28,589 nucleotides of DNA from a virus (IMGVR_UViG_3300050138_000569:1-28589), one strand, 5' to 3'. Counted from the first letter of the stretch, positions 20,948 through 28,480 are shown. Made by a program: numbers and translations. The notes: a model not told the origin generated them from the sequence alone.

Positions 20948-21682
20948 ATGCGTAGTGTGCGGTCAATCAAATTTCGCGTTGTTGTTTGGTACAGCAAAGC
21001 CATCCAAAATTTTAAGACGCGACGATTTTCGTTCGCCATTGCTCTGATTACTGGCTTGTTTCCCTATATGGCAAACAGCGCCAACGCGGCCACGTTTAAT
21101 CTTTTGCCGGGCAATACAGTCGAGCTCGAGATAACAGGCGACTTTTCAACGCCAGGGTCAATTACGATAACCGAATCCATGCAGCCCACTATCGTCGAGC
21201 TACTCTCTACCCCGGGTATTACTAGTTTTTCCGGATTCATAGACTACACAGAGGTTTCTCAATCCGGAAGTGTCAATACCGGTTTCTTCATTCCGCAAGC
21301 TTGCGCCGCCCCCGGAGATTGCGGCCTACTCGGTGGCGTCTTCGAATGCATTTGCGGAATAGACTTTCCAGAAGGCTATATCGTTGCCAGAGATGGATAC
21401 CCAGTCACTATTTCTGTCACAGATACGTCGCGGTACTTTCAGTTCGTCGATTATTTTTCGACAGTCGGCCTTGTGACGAGTGTTGGTATTCTCCCATTCG
21501 ATTTGAAGCTGACGGTGGATGCCTCTGATGGCCTCGGCATCAATTTTATTTCCGGGGCGGCCCCCCTCTTTATTTCCGGGGCGACCCCCCTCCCCGCCGC
21601 TCTCCCACTCTTCGCCTCTGGCCTCGGCGCGTTGGGCCTGCTTGGATGGCGCAGGAGACGAAACAGCACATCGGTAAAATGA
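20948..21682 (+). CDS. VPLPA-CTERM (PEP-CTERM-like) sorted exported protein, 244 aa
   Basis: The ATG at 20948 (MRSVRSIKFRVVVW) has GGGAAGAG upstream. Residues 28-48 form a signal peptide (FSFAIALITGLFPYMANSAN...A). The mature part is beta-rich with a Cys cluster (ACAAPGDCGLLGG, ECICGIDFPEG) that suggests disulphides. The C-terminus is a PEP-CTERM-type sorting tag of the VPLPA class: TPLPAALPLF, a glycine-rich helix (ASGLGALGLLG), then WRRRR. Such tags direct proteins to an exosortase and the cell surface or matrix. A 24-bp tandem repeat lies just before the tag. The gene is AT-richer than its neighbours and is probably cargo. Its exosortase partner is not in this window. Confidence 0.82.
   Translation: MRSVRSIKFRVVVWYSKAIQNFKTRRFSFAIALITGLFPYMANSANAATFNLLPGNTVELEITGDFSTPGSITITESMQPTIVELLSTPGITSFSGFIDYTEVSQSGSVNTGFFIPQACAAPGDCGLLGGVFECICGIDFPEGYIVARDGYPVTISVTDTSRYFQFVDYFSTVGLVTSVGILPFDLKLTVDASDGLGINFISGAAPLFISGATPLPAALPLFASGLGALGLLGWRRRRNSTSVK
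21545..21592 (+). repeat. 24-bp tandem duplication before the sorting tag
   Basis: Two adjacent 24-base units (21545-21568 and 21569-21592) differ at one base. They encode FISGAAPL-FISGATPL, the spacer directly before PAALPLF. The repeat keeps the reading frame and lengthens the linker by 8 residues. Confidence 0.8.
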
Positions 21683-21951
21683 GCGCTCACTGGCTCAACA
21701 TAATCGGCCTTGCGCTCGGGATGTTGGGAGTCCTGATAATTTTCAAATGGGGTCCACCTCAGCCAAGTTTCGAGACAAGACGCAGTGCTTTATTATTGCA
21801 CTCGACTGCGGAGGATGGCCTAAAAAATAATGAGATCGAACAACAGAAGCGACGATATCAAAACCGATCCAGGTTCGGCCTTTTTCTGATTTTTTGTGGC
21901 TTCGGTTTGCAACTTTACGCGGAATGGGTCGGGCACTCCAGCCCGTACTAA
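21679..21951 (+). CDS. Small two-helix membrane protein, 90 aa
   Basis: It starts in the ATGA overlap with the VPLPA-CTERM gene (MSAHWLNIIGLALGMLGVLI). One membrane helix lies at residues 5-24 (before FKWGPPQPSFE), then a charged loop (EDGLKNNEIEQQKRRYQNRS), then a second helix (FGLFLIFCGFGLQLYAEWV). The HWLNIIGLALGMLG...FKWGPPQP N-terminus recurs in small hypothetical proteins of rhizobia. It may be a membrane partner for export of the upstream product, but that is inference from co-translation. Confidence 0.65.
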   Translation: MSAHWLNIIGLALGMLGVLIIFKWGPPQPSFETRRSALLLHSTAEDGLKNNEIEQQKRRYQNRSRFGLFLIFCGFGLQLYAEWVGHSSPY

Positions 21952-22269
21952 GGGCTCGCACTTTGACGCGGGCTCGGCTGGCGCAGGAAGCGGAAGGCTG
22001 CTGCTGTAGCCGCCTGATCAAAACACCTGATCTGATTTTGGAGAGACCGCTGTTCCCGACACGCCGAACTCCGCGCTAACGATCTAGAATTCGAATGATG
22101 CGCCGCGCGCTCCCGATTTGCGGGAGATGCTGACATGGAAGCGCCAGTTGCAGCCGTCGCATCAATTGCCAGTAATTCGCGATGAAGCGGGAGTGCCAGT
22201 GCCAAAACGCTTGACACCTCTGGGTATGACAAAACAATATGCGCGCATTGGTTGAGGCCGGAGGGCCTG
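21952..22269. other. Gap without a convincing gene
   Basis: In these 318 bases I see no good RBS/start. An open plus-strand stretch from 22088 to 22255 reads NSNDAPRAPDLREMLTWKRQ... and ends ...MTKQYARIG-stop, with a protein-like composition but no ATG near its start. It may be the tail of a decayed gene. Minus-strand frames here look random. Confidence 0.4.
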
Positions 22270-23298
22270 ATGCTTCGTAATGCGTTTTCATGGGTTCCGG
22301 CCTGGGCACGGCTATTGCTTGAATTTGGTGCCGGGATCGGCGCGTGGCTCGCCGGTTTTGAAGCGGTAAAGTATTGGCTGGAGGGTGTGAATAGCCGAGC
22401 GATTGCCGCTCAAATTTACGTCGTGCTCACCGCCGCTCTTCTACTCGCGTTGCTTGCTTATCGTGAACTGGTGACCAGCCGAAAGGAAAAATACGCAAAC
22501 ATCACAAGGTACACAAACCGTATTGCGGAGTTGGTAAAGGAGATTCATACTTACATCGAAGAACACAAACCGGCCGACACAGCCAGCGTGAGCGAGTTCG
22601 AATCGTTTTTTGAGATTTGTAAAACGAAATTTGCGCACGTTCTTGATCAATTGAATTTAATTTTCGTTTCATTGACTGGAACGAGTTGTCGTACGTCGAT
22701 CAAGTTGATTTATCATATCGAGAACGAAGCTTATTATTATACGCTTGTTCGAGACGAGGGCTCATCCTCGACTTGCGTCGAGATGGATAATCGTCGCGTT
22801 GAGCAAAATCACGACCCGCTGATAAAGAACCCACCATTTTTGAAGTTGTTCGACAACACGAACAGCACTTGGCACTACTTTTCGAATAATCTCCTGAAAG
22901 ATGGGAGTTTTGAGTCCACGAGTTTCAGAGCCTATAATCCAAGCTGGGGTGACCGGTTGCCCCAAAAGTCGAGCATTTTAAGGCCTTTTAAAGACTTTTG
23001 GCCGCTACCATATAGGAGTACGATCGCATGCGCGGTCCGGCATGGACCCGCACCATTTCTTACTGGTCAGAAATCGATCGTTTTGGGATTCGTGACGGTG
23101 GATAGCGAGTCGCGCCGCGTGTTCGAAAGTCGGTGGGATGTCCCGCTCGTGTTTTCTGTTGCCGACGGGCTTTATCACCCACTGAAAGCTTTTCTAGAGA
23201 TCCAGAATCGTGTGAAGATGGCGCCCGGATTGGGCCATAAACGGGTGTCAGGAACTACTCACGTTCCAAGTGCGTTAAGCCTACCTCCTCCAGGGTGA
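22270..23298 (+). CDS. Two-TM membrane protein with a possible GAF-like C-terminal domain, 342 aa
   Basis: The ATG at 22270 has GGAGGG 5 bases upstream, which favours it over a TTG at 22252. Residues 10-30 (WARLLLEFGAGIGAWLAGF) and 42-62 (AAQIYVVLTAALLLALLAY) are membrane helices. A charged helical stalk follows (RKEKYANITRYTNRIAELVK, IHTYIEEH). The soluble remainder has the ordering of a GAF-like sensor: SLTGTSCRTSIKLIYHIE, a long insertion, then STIACAVRHGP, SIVLGFVTVDSES and VFSVADGLYHPL. It is AT-rich and lies beside a tiny Pro-rich gene, as cargo. A signalling or phage-defence role is possible, but no known defence family is recognised. Confidence 0.7.
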   Translation: MLRNAFSWVPAWARLLLEFGAGIGAWLAGFEAVKYWLEGVNSRAIAAQIYVVLTAALLLALLAYRELVTSRKEKYANITRYTNRIAELVKEIHTYIEEHKPADTASVSEFESFFEICKTKFAHVLDQLNLIFVSLTGTSCRTSIKLIYHIENEAYYYTLVRDEGSSSTCVEMDNRRVEQNHDPLIKNPPFLKLFDNTNSTWHYFSNNLLKDGSFESTSFRAYNPSWGDRLPQKSSILRPFKDFWPLPYRSTIACAVRHGPAPFLTGQKSIVLGFVTVDSESRRVFESRWDVPLVFSVADGLYHPLKAFLEIQNRVKMAPGLGHKRVSGTTHVPSALSLPPPG

Positions 23299-23302
23299 AC
23301 CA

Positions 23303-23515
23303 ATGACCACCGTAAAGGATCGCGCCGCGCCGCCGCCGGCAACCGAACCTCCTCCTGCGCCACCGAAAGCGCCAGAGGTGAACGTTGAGGTCAAGACTCG
23401 TACGGATGTAGGTGCTGGGGTAATTGAGGTGACTGTGCAAGTGGATGACCAACCCGCTGGCTCGTCGTTCGTTTTGACTTCGCCGCGCAATTTCGCGTTT
23501 CGGAGAATCGGTTGA
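23303..23515 (+). CDS. Small Pro-rich protein, 70 aa, paired with the membrane protein
   Basis: It starts 4 bases after the two-TM gene (MTTVKDRAAPPPATEPPPAP), with AGGG at suitable spacing. The N-terminal third is a proline-rich linker. The rest is a single beta-rich module (EVNVEVKTRTDVGAGVIEVT, VQVDDQPAGSSFVL) ending NFAFRRIG. It has no signal peptide. Close spacing suggests it works with the upstream protein. No family is recognised. Confidence 0.55.
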   Translation: MTTVKDRAAPPPATEPPPAPPKAPEVNVEVKTRTDVGAGVIEVTVQVDDQPAGSSFVLTSPRNFAFRRIG

Positions 23516-24015
23516 TCTTAGCCGATGAATTCCCAACGCACGGGTGTACCGTCCGAGATCTGGACCATCCTTCCTTCGTGATTTCCGCCGACCGGGGAGC
23601 ATTTGGGATGCCCTTGGCCGTCAGCATCCGCTGAGCGGATCTCGATACGGCCTATCGGTTTGCGTCAAGAATGGCGTCCAAATAGTGCAATGGGTGCTCT
23701 CTCATTCCAGTTTGGCCGAGCGTCGGCGCCGATCGCGCTGGAGGTCGTGCACACCATGCGCGGGCCGAAGGCCGGCACGGGCAGGTCGTCGGGATAGCCG
23801 CGCGCGTAACCGTTCCGGCATTGCCGGAAAAACTATGCCCTTTTTCGGCAATTCATTTCCGTTCTCATTTCACGGAACGTTCTTATGGGGCGCCGGGGAC
23901 TGTCCGTATTTGACCCCAGTGTCCTAATTTGCCGGATCAATCATATACGAGTGCCCCCGATTGCCCTCACCCCTTAGTTGTCCGATGATGGTGTGGGGTC
24001 TGGGGGATTTTAGTT
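23516..24015. other. 500-bp region without an intact gene
   Basis: This holds one decayed minus-strand coding remnant (23665-23832) and otherwise nothing I can call. The last 20 bases hold GGGGGATTTTAGTT, the RBS of the lipoprotein gene. No hairpin terminator or promoter is clear. Confidence 0.5.
23665..23832 (-). pseudogene. Decayed zinc-ribbon-type protein fragment
   Basis: A 55-codon minus-strand frame bounded by stops reads RQCRNGYARGYPDDLPVPAF, then GPRMVCTTSSAIGADARPNW. It looks like the C-terminal part of short zinc-ribbon proteins common in rhizobial islands, where PAFGPRMVC is followed by x-x-C-G; here the second cysteine pair is lost (CTTSS). There is no usable start codon and the frame closes upstream with TAG. 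It is probably a remnant. Confidence 0.4.
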
Positions 24016-24444
24016 ATGCGTATCGGGGTGTTTGCGGCAACGGCTGCCGGCCTTGCGTTGGCGGCGTGTGCGGGGCGTGACCCGGAACCTATCGCTATCG
24101 TACAACCGCAAGATCAAACCTCGACTTGCACAATGATCAGCGCGGAAATTCAAGCAAACAACGTACGAGTTAAAGAACTTGCTGATGAGCAGGGTTTAAA
24201 GGTTGCTCAGAACGTCGTTGCGGGCGTTGTCGGCATCGTGGTCTGGCCGGTATGGTTCGCGATGGATGCAAAGGGGTCAGCGAGCAAAGACGTAGCCGCG
24301 CTGCAAGCGCGTCAGCAATATCTTGCGGCGTTAGCCGTCGAGCGTTGTGCCCCGCCACCACGTGCCGCAGCAGCGCCCCCACCGCGTCGTGTCGCGCCTA
24401 AGCCGAAGCCTAAACCTAAGGTACTAGAGCCGGACCCTGATTAA
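24016..24444 (+). CDS. Lipoprotein, 142 aa
   Basis: GGGGGA lies about 10 bases before the ATG. The N-terminus (MRIGVFAATAAGLALAACAG) is a signal peptide with lipobox LAAC, so Cys18 is probably lipidated. A second hydrophobic stretch (NVVAGVVGIVVWPVWFAMDA) lies near residue 75. Flanking helices carry two cysteines (TSTCTM, VERCAPP) that may bridge. The C-terminus is a Pro/Lys-rich tail (APKPKPKPKVLEPDPD). Such small lipoproteins with a central hydrophobic helix are common in alphaproteobacteria. The function is unknown; an envelope role is likely. Confidence 0.72.
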   Translation: MRIGVFAATAAGLALAACAGRDPEPIAIVQPQDQTSTCTMISAEIQANNVRVKELADEQGLKVAQNVVAGVVGIVVWPVWFAMDAKGSASKDVAALQARQQYLAALAVERCAPPPRAAAAPPPRRVAPKPKPKPKVLEPDPD

Positions 24445-24702
24445 ATCTTACTTGTCATTGCCCCCCTGAGTTGGCGGCCTCTTTCATTTCAAACCAAGCG
24501 AGGGTCATGGGTGTTTGCTGTGTACGCCCAGCGATCGTTTGCGGTTTAGGGCAATTGGTCCTTTGACCTGATGGACGCATGGGCGCAGTTTTGCGGAAAC
24601 GCACAGGCGGCAGGGCGCGAGAAGGAGAGCCGCCGGCGCACTCCTGCAAGAGCGCCAGGCTGACGCGCGCCCGTTGCGCGAGAAGGCCCCATCGGTGAGC
24701 TC

Positions 24703-25092
24703 ATGGACCACAGCGAAAAATTGACGGCCTTAGTTTTGGTCGACCGAATGGCTGACCTGGAAAGCTACGTGAGGCGCGGCCGCGCGCACGAGGGCCTATC
24801 CGCCGGCGAGCTCGAAAGTCTCTGCATCGCCGAACTCCGGTTGCTGGTCGAACGCTACGGCCCGAAAAATGAGTGGCAGGGCGTTTCCGATGTGATGGCC
24901 GAATATCGATTGCGCGGCTTCGATGACATTCCGAAAGGCGATGCGACCGAATTGGTCGACCGGCTGGTGGCGGCTCACGGCGCGGCACGCGAAAAGATGA
25001 AGCTAGAGGATCCCGAGCGATTCGCCGGGACTGATGCGGCGATCGACCGGGCGGTGGAGAATTTAGGGGCGCCGGCTGAAAAGCCGAATTGA
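24703..25092 (+). CDS. Hypothetical protein, 129 aa
   Basis: The ATG at 24703 (MDHSEKLTALVLVDRMADLE) has GGTGAG upstream. It is soluble, acidic and mainly helical (SAGELESLCIAELRLLVERY, ATELVDRLVAAHGAAREKMK). No motif or family is recognised. The stop region (aagccgaattga...ggctttcccg) resembles that of the 89-aa gene at 17955. Between the lipoprotein gene and this one (24445-24702) there is only a possible 30-codon ORF (24571-24663). Confidence 0.6.
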   Translation: MDHSEKLTALVLVDRMADLESYVRRGRAHEGLSAGELESLCIAELRLLVERYGPKNEWQGVSDVMAEYRLRGFDDIPKGDATELVDRLVAAHGAAREKMKLEDPERFAGTDAAIDRAVENLGAPAEKPN

Positions 25093-25172
25093 CGGCTCGC
25101 CGCGGCTTTCCCGGAAACACTGCACACCCTCCCCCGTTGCAAGACCGAGGATTCGCGCGTCTAATGCGCTCA

Positions 25173-25201
25173 GCCGGCGGGTGGTTAAAACACCCGCCGG
25201 C
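25173..25201. terminator. Strong 11-bp hairpin between genes
   Basis: GCCGGCGGGTG (25173-25183) pairs perfectly with CACCCGCCGGC (25191-25201) around GTTAAAA. There is no U-run on either side. It may be a transcription pause, an mRNA-stabilising element or an imperfect terminator after the 129-aa gene. Confidence 0.45.
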
Positions 25202-25316
25202 CAAGACTTGCCATCAACCGCCGCGACGGGCGACGACCGATGACCGAATCAAACCTATCCCAAAACCATCGGGTTTTCCGCCTGGCCGTGGCTCCCATCA
25301 ACAGGAGCTCGCCATC

Positions 25317-26192
25317 ATGCAGACCACCTCACGTCGCACGCTTCTCGCCGGCGCCGCTATGCTGCCTGCGCTCGCCGTCCCTGCGTTTGCCGCCACGTCC
25401 ATTAAAGACGATCCCACCTTTGCGGCAATCGATCGCGCCCGGAAGGAGTACAAAGAGTTTCTCGCACTAGCTCAGCGCGAGGACGCGGCCGAGGGCGCAA
25501 GCATCAAATTGGATAAAGCGCCAGATGATCACCGCACGCCGGAAATGGTCGCCGCCGTCAAAGAAAGCATCGCGGCACGCATTGCGCTCGCCCACACCGT
25601 TCCGACGACGCCTGCCGGGCTGATCGCGTTGCTGGCGTTTGTTCGAGAATATTCAATAGACAATGGCTCTTGGGGTTTTGACCTCTATTTCGACGGCAAC
25701 GACGAGCAATATGCACATGCATATTCGGTAGAAATGGCAATCCGCGGCATGGCGGGAGAACTGCGGAATTGGGATGGACTAGCGGTTGCCCTGCCATCGC
25801 TCGCCGTTCCCGCAATGGCATCAATGCCGCCGGCCGACGTCGATCAGATCTTCGCCGCTATCGAGAAACACCAGCAGGCCGAGGCCGCCTTCGGCGGGAT
25901 TTACGACAACGAAATAATGCGGGGCGCAGTATATCTAACGCCGGCCATCAAGGCGTTGGAGGATCAGGCGGGCGAACTGTGCGTCAGGTCGAATGCCGCG
26001 TATGTTGAGCTCGTGAAGTTGACGCCTACAACCCTGGCCGGCTGCGCGGCCTTGCTGCGCCATCTGGAAGCCCACGAGCGGTCTTATGACCAACCGGCCC
26101 TGCTCGCAAATCATAACCATGCCAAGGTTGCGGCTCGGGATTTACTGTCACGCATAGCGGCGATGCTCGCCAGTAAGGCGGTGCAATCATGA
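25317..26192 (+). CDS. Tat-exported hypothetical protein, 291 aa
   Basis: The ATG at 25317 (MQTTSRRTLLAGAAMLPALA) has AGGAG 9 bases upstream; the frame is open far upstream, but only this start gives a signal. The SRRTLL twin-arginine motif and cleavage after AFA indicate export by the Tat pathway. The mature part is helical: DPTFAAIDRARKEYKEFLAL near the start, then PTTPAGLIALLAFVREYSID and TPTTLAGCAALLRHLEAHER. The recurrent 'TPTTLAG..ALL' segments look like a duplicated unit. Proteins of this type are frequent in rhizobial islands and are of unknown function. The stop overlaps the next start. Confidence 0.72.
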   Translation: MQTTSRRTLLAGAAMLPALAVPAFAATSIKDDPTFAAIDRARKEYKEFLALAQREDAAEGASIKLDKAPDDHRTPEMVAAVKESIAARIALAHTVPTTPAGLIALLAFVREYSIDNGSWGFDLYFDGNDEQYAHAYSVEMAIRGMAGELRNWDGLAVALPSLAVPAMASMPPADVDQIFAAIEKHQQAEAAFGGIYDNEIMRGAVYLTPAIKALEDQAGELCVRSNAAYVELVKLTPTTLAGCAALLRHLEAHERSYDQPALLANHNHAKVAARDLLSRIAAMLASKAVQS

Positions 26193-26464
26193 AAACCAGA
26201 AAAGCCAAGCGCACGCCCTCGCGCGCGCGCCCGATCATCGGCCGTAAACTTCTCCAAAAGATGCTCACCGATCTCGAACAAAGGGCGGTGCGTCAAACGC
26301 TCGTTGCCGAATCGCTCGTGGGCCTGATCGAACCGAACGACCAAATGACACGTGAAGAATATATGATCCGTACCGCAATTGGTCAGGCGCTTGAAACGCA
26401 CGCGCGGGGCATGCGGGACCTCTCTGGATTTGCGGAGATCATCTGCGAAGATCGGTCAGCGTGA
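26189..26464 (+). CDS. Hypothetical basic protein, 91 aa
   Basis: It begins in the ATGA overlap with the Tat-exported gene (MKTRKAKRTPSRARPIIGRK). The first 20 residues are very basic. The rest is a helical, mixed-charge domain (LEQRAVRQTLVAESLVGLIE, MTREEYMIRTAIGQALETHA). It lacks a signal peptide, so it would stay in the cytoplasm although co-translated with an exported protein. No family is recognised. It converges on the minus-strand gene that ends at 26511. Confidence 0.55.
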   Translation: MKTRKAKRTPSRARPIIGRKLLQKMLTDLEQRAVRQTLVAESLVGLIEPNDQMTREEYMIRTAIGQALETHARGMRDLSGFAEIICEDRSA

Positions 26465-26510
26465 CGGGGCGAACTATTGGGCTCGCCGTTCCCGCGGCGG
26501 GCCCATGACG

Positions 26511-27146
26511 CTAACCTTTCTGCTCAATCGTCAACCCCGAATCCCTCAGAAATACTTTGTGGAGATCGCTATCGAAGCGATGCAGGCGGGGCTCCAATTT
26601 TGCGACGACCTCCCGGATGCGGCTGAGATCATCCGTAGAAAGCACATCGTCGGAATGTATCTCGGCCATCGCTAGAGCTGTCCTCATCGTGGCCATGATC
26701 ATAAGCAGGTTAATGCGATCGTCCGCGCCAAGTTCACCCATTAGGGCTAGCAACAGATCTCGATCCAGCACCTGATCGAGGTGACGCGCAGATCTCTTTA
26801 TGCGAAGCGACTTGCCGTCGCGATCGCCGGACTGAGATAATTCTTTGTCCAGGAAAAGCAGCCACGCTGCCGCGGCGTGAACCGGCTGGACGACCACCAC
26901 AACGGCATCCTCTTTGCAAACTATTGCGCGCTCAACCCTATCTTTTTGCGCCCGGTGCACCTGCATTATCGCCGACTCCCAAGCGAGCCAACCGGCAAAA
27001 ATGGTTGCCGCGGCGCCCGCAAGAGTAGCGAGGACCTCTCTCTGAGACGCGTCTTTTACGAACGCGAGTCCGTAATGTCCCAGGGCAATGAGAACAGATA
27101 GGACAATGGCTACACAAAGCGCTTTAAATAAAAAGCCGATCGCCAT
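26511..27146 (-). CDS. Two-TM membrane protein, 211 aa
   Basis: GGGGA lies before the ATG (MAIGFLFKALCVAIVLSVLI). Two membrane helices are near residues 5-30 and 40-56 (VLATLAGAAATIFAGWLAWE). A helical cytoplasmic domain follows (HRAQKDRVERAIVCKEDAVV, AWLLFLDKELSQSGD, RSARHLDQVLDRDLLLALMG). It is the only confident minus-strand gene inside element 2 and the one closest to the right attachment core. Proteins of this 2TM-plus-helical layout are common island cargo; function unknown. Confidence 0.65.
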   Translation of the reverse strand: MAIGFLFKALCVAIVLSVLIALGHYGLAFVKDASQREVLATLAGAAATIFAGWLAWESAIMQVHRAQKDRVERAIVCKEDAVVVVVQPVHAAAAWLLFLDKELSQSGDRDGKSLRIKRSARHLDQVLDRDLLLALMGELGADDRINLLMIMATMRTALAMAEIHSDDVLSTDDLSRIREVVAKLEPRLHRFDSDLHKVFLRDSGLTIEQKG

Positions 27147-27343
27147 TTATGGTCCCCGTGCGCGGCGTCACAATCGGGCCCGACCGGCGCCTCCATCGAT
27201 TTTGACACATCTGGTCGACAATACGAGGGGCGGCGCTCAGGCAGCCACAGGGGGCCCGTGCATAGGTTAGCCTTTGCGCGCGGAATGGGTCGCCTTGCGT
27301 ATTCTAGCTCACCAGCGACCTCGCCAGACCGTTTTCGCGAAGT

Positions 27344-27433
27344 TTGCATGATGTTGCCAGCAGCGTTGCCAAACGGCGCCTGTGGATTCGGCCCCTTGGC
27401 ATAGATCATTGTAATTACTTGCATTTATTGCAT
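27344..27433. repeat. Probable integrase arm sites, right end
   Basis: TTGCAT occurs at 27344, 27419 and 27428. GTTGCCA occurs at 27353 and 27365. These are the motifs found inside the left end of the element, in matching order relative to the core: TTGCAT nearer, GTTGCCA farther. The whole gap 27147-27436 holds no gene. Confidence 0.55.
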
Positions 27434-27436
27434 GAA

Positions 27437-28480
27437 TTAGGTTTCAACAACCGGCGTCCATATCACCTGCTCGATGCGTTGCGCAGCCGTGGCCAGCATC
27501 ACCAGCCGGTCGAAGCCGAGCGCAATGCCGCTGGCTGGGGACATCTCACCGAGGCTGCTAAGAAAATCCTCGTCGACCGGATAGCGCTCGCCGTGGATGC
27601 GCTGCTTCTCGGCCATCGCGGTCTCGAAGCGCGCGCGCTGCTCGGCCACGTCGGTCAGCTCGCCGAACGCATTGGCAAGCTCCACCCCGCAGGCATAAAG
27701 CTCAAAGCGCTCGGCGACCTTGTCGCTACCCGGTTTCGGCCGCGCCAGCGCCGCCAGCGGCAGCGGATACTCATATAAGAGTGTCGCGCGCCCGACGCCG
27801 AGCTGCGGCTCGACCCGCTCGGCCAGGATCCGGCTGAAGATATCGCCCCAGTTGTCGTCCGCCGTCGTAGCAACGCCGGCCTTGGCCGCCGCAGCGGCGA
27901 GTTTCTTGCCGTCGCCCTTCCCGTCGGCAACCGTCGCCAGCAGATCGACCCCCGCATGGCGCTCGAAGGCTTCCGCCACGCTCACGTGCTCCGGCGCGGC
28001 ATAAGGATCGATGGTCTTGCCGCGAAACGTGAACTGCTTGGCGCCGGCGGCGCGCGCCGCCGCGGCCATCAGCGCCGCGCAGTCGTCCATCAGCGTCTCA
28101 TACGGCTCGTTCGCCCGATACCATTCCAGCATGGTGAATTCAGGGTGATGCAGCGCGCCGCGCTCGCGGTTGCGGAACACGCGGGCAAAATCGAAAATAC
28201 GCGTCTCGCCCGCGGCCAGCAGCTTCTTGCAGGCAAATTCCGGCGAGGTGCGCAAGTAAAGCGGCCGCCGCTCCCCGCCGGGTGAGATCAACTCGGTGGC
28301 GAAAGCATGCAGATGGGTCTCGTTGCCGGGCGAGACCTGCAAGGCCGCGGTTTCGACCTCGATGAAATCGCGCGCTGAAAACCAGGCCCGCAACGCCGCC
28401 GCGATGCGGCCCCGCGCCAGCAAATAAGGCCTACGCGCCGCATGCGGCCCGGGCAGCCAGAACGGCGGGGGTTCGCGCAC
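27437..28480 (-). CDS. epmA: EF-P--(R)-beta-lysine ligase EpmA (GenX/PoxA/YjeA)
   Basis: The 347-residue class II lysyl-tRNA-synthetase paralogue lacks the anticodon-binding domain. It charges beta-lysine onto elongation factor P. Class II motif 2 is visible as YLRTSPEFACKKLLA...RIFDFARVFRNRERG around residues 75-107, with HHPEFTMLEWYRA following. Motif 3 is SGIALGFDRLVML near 317-329. The start is GTG at 28480 with GAGG 6 bases upstream; no in-frame ATG lies nearby. The last residues after the attachment core (VVET-stop) come from element 2 instead of the native VVEP-stop. epmB, formerly next in line, is now 15.9 kb away. Confidence 0.93.
   Translation of the reverse strand: MREPPPFWLPGPHAARRPYLLARGRIAAALRAWFSARDFIEVETAALQVSPGNETHLHAFATELISPGGERRPLYLRTSPEFACKKLLAAGETRIFDFARVFRNRERGALHHPEFTMLEWYRANEPYETLMDDCAALMAAAARAAGAKQFTFRGKTIDPYAAPEHVSVAEAFERHAGVDLLATVADGKGDGKKLAAAAAKAGVATTADDNWGDIFSRILAERVEPQLGVGRATLLYEYPLPLAALARPKPGSDKVAERFELYACGVELANAFGELTDVAEQRARFETAMAEKQRIHGERYPVDEDFLSSLGEMSPASGIALGFDRLVMLATAAQRIEQVIWTPVVET
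27450..27465. repeat. attachment-site core, right copy (inside epmA)
   Basis: accggcgtccatatca, identical to 11546-11561. It encodes the I-W-T-P-V end of EpmA on the minus strand. The bases 27437-27449, on the element side, provide the replacement codons and stop. Confidence 0.85.

Larger units (their letters stand above)
11546..27465. mobile_element. Element 2: 15.9-kb integrative element inserted in the 3' end of epmA
   Basis: The boundaries are an exact 16-bp direct repeat, accggcgtccatatca, at 11546-11561 and 27450-27465, each being the sense-complement of the last conserved codons of epmA. The integrase lies just inside the left copy. TTGCAT and GTTGCCA repeats lie inside both ends. Between them are an AlpA-like regulator, a coupled replication cluster with iterons, small-terminase-like and scaffold-like genes, and AT-richer cargo. 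No large terminase, portal, capsid, tail or conjugation gene is recognised, so it would need a helper to transfer if it is a satellite. Confidence 0.88.

Noticed and set aside
24455-24649. 64-aa minus-strand ORF after the lipoprotein gene
   Set aside because: It has a partly protein-like sequence but no RBS or family. A plus-strand 30-codon ORF overlaps it; neither is convincing.
27437-28480. EpmA truncated or disrupted by the insertion
   Set aside because: The frame is complete, motifs 2 and 3 are intact and the C-terminus is restored by the element.
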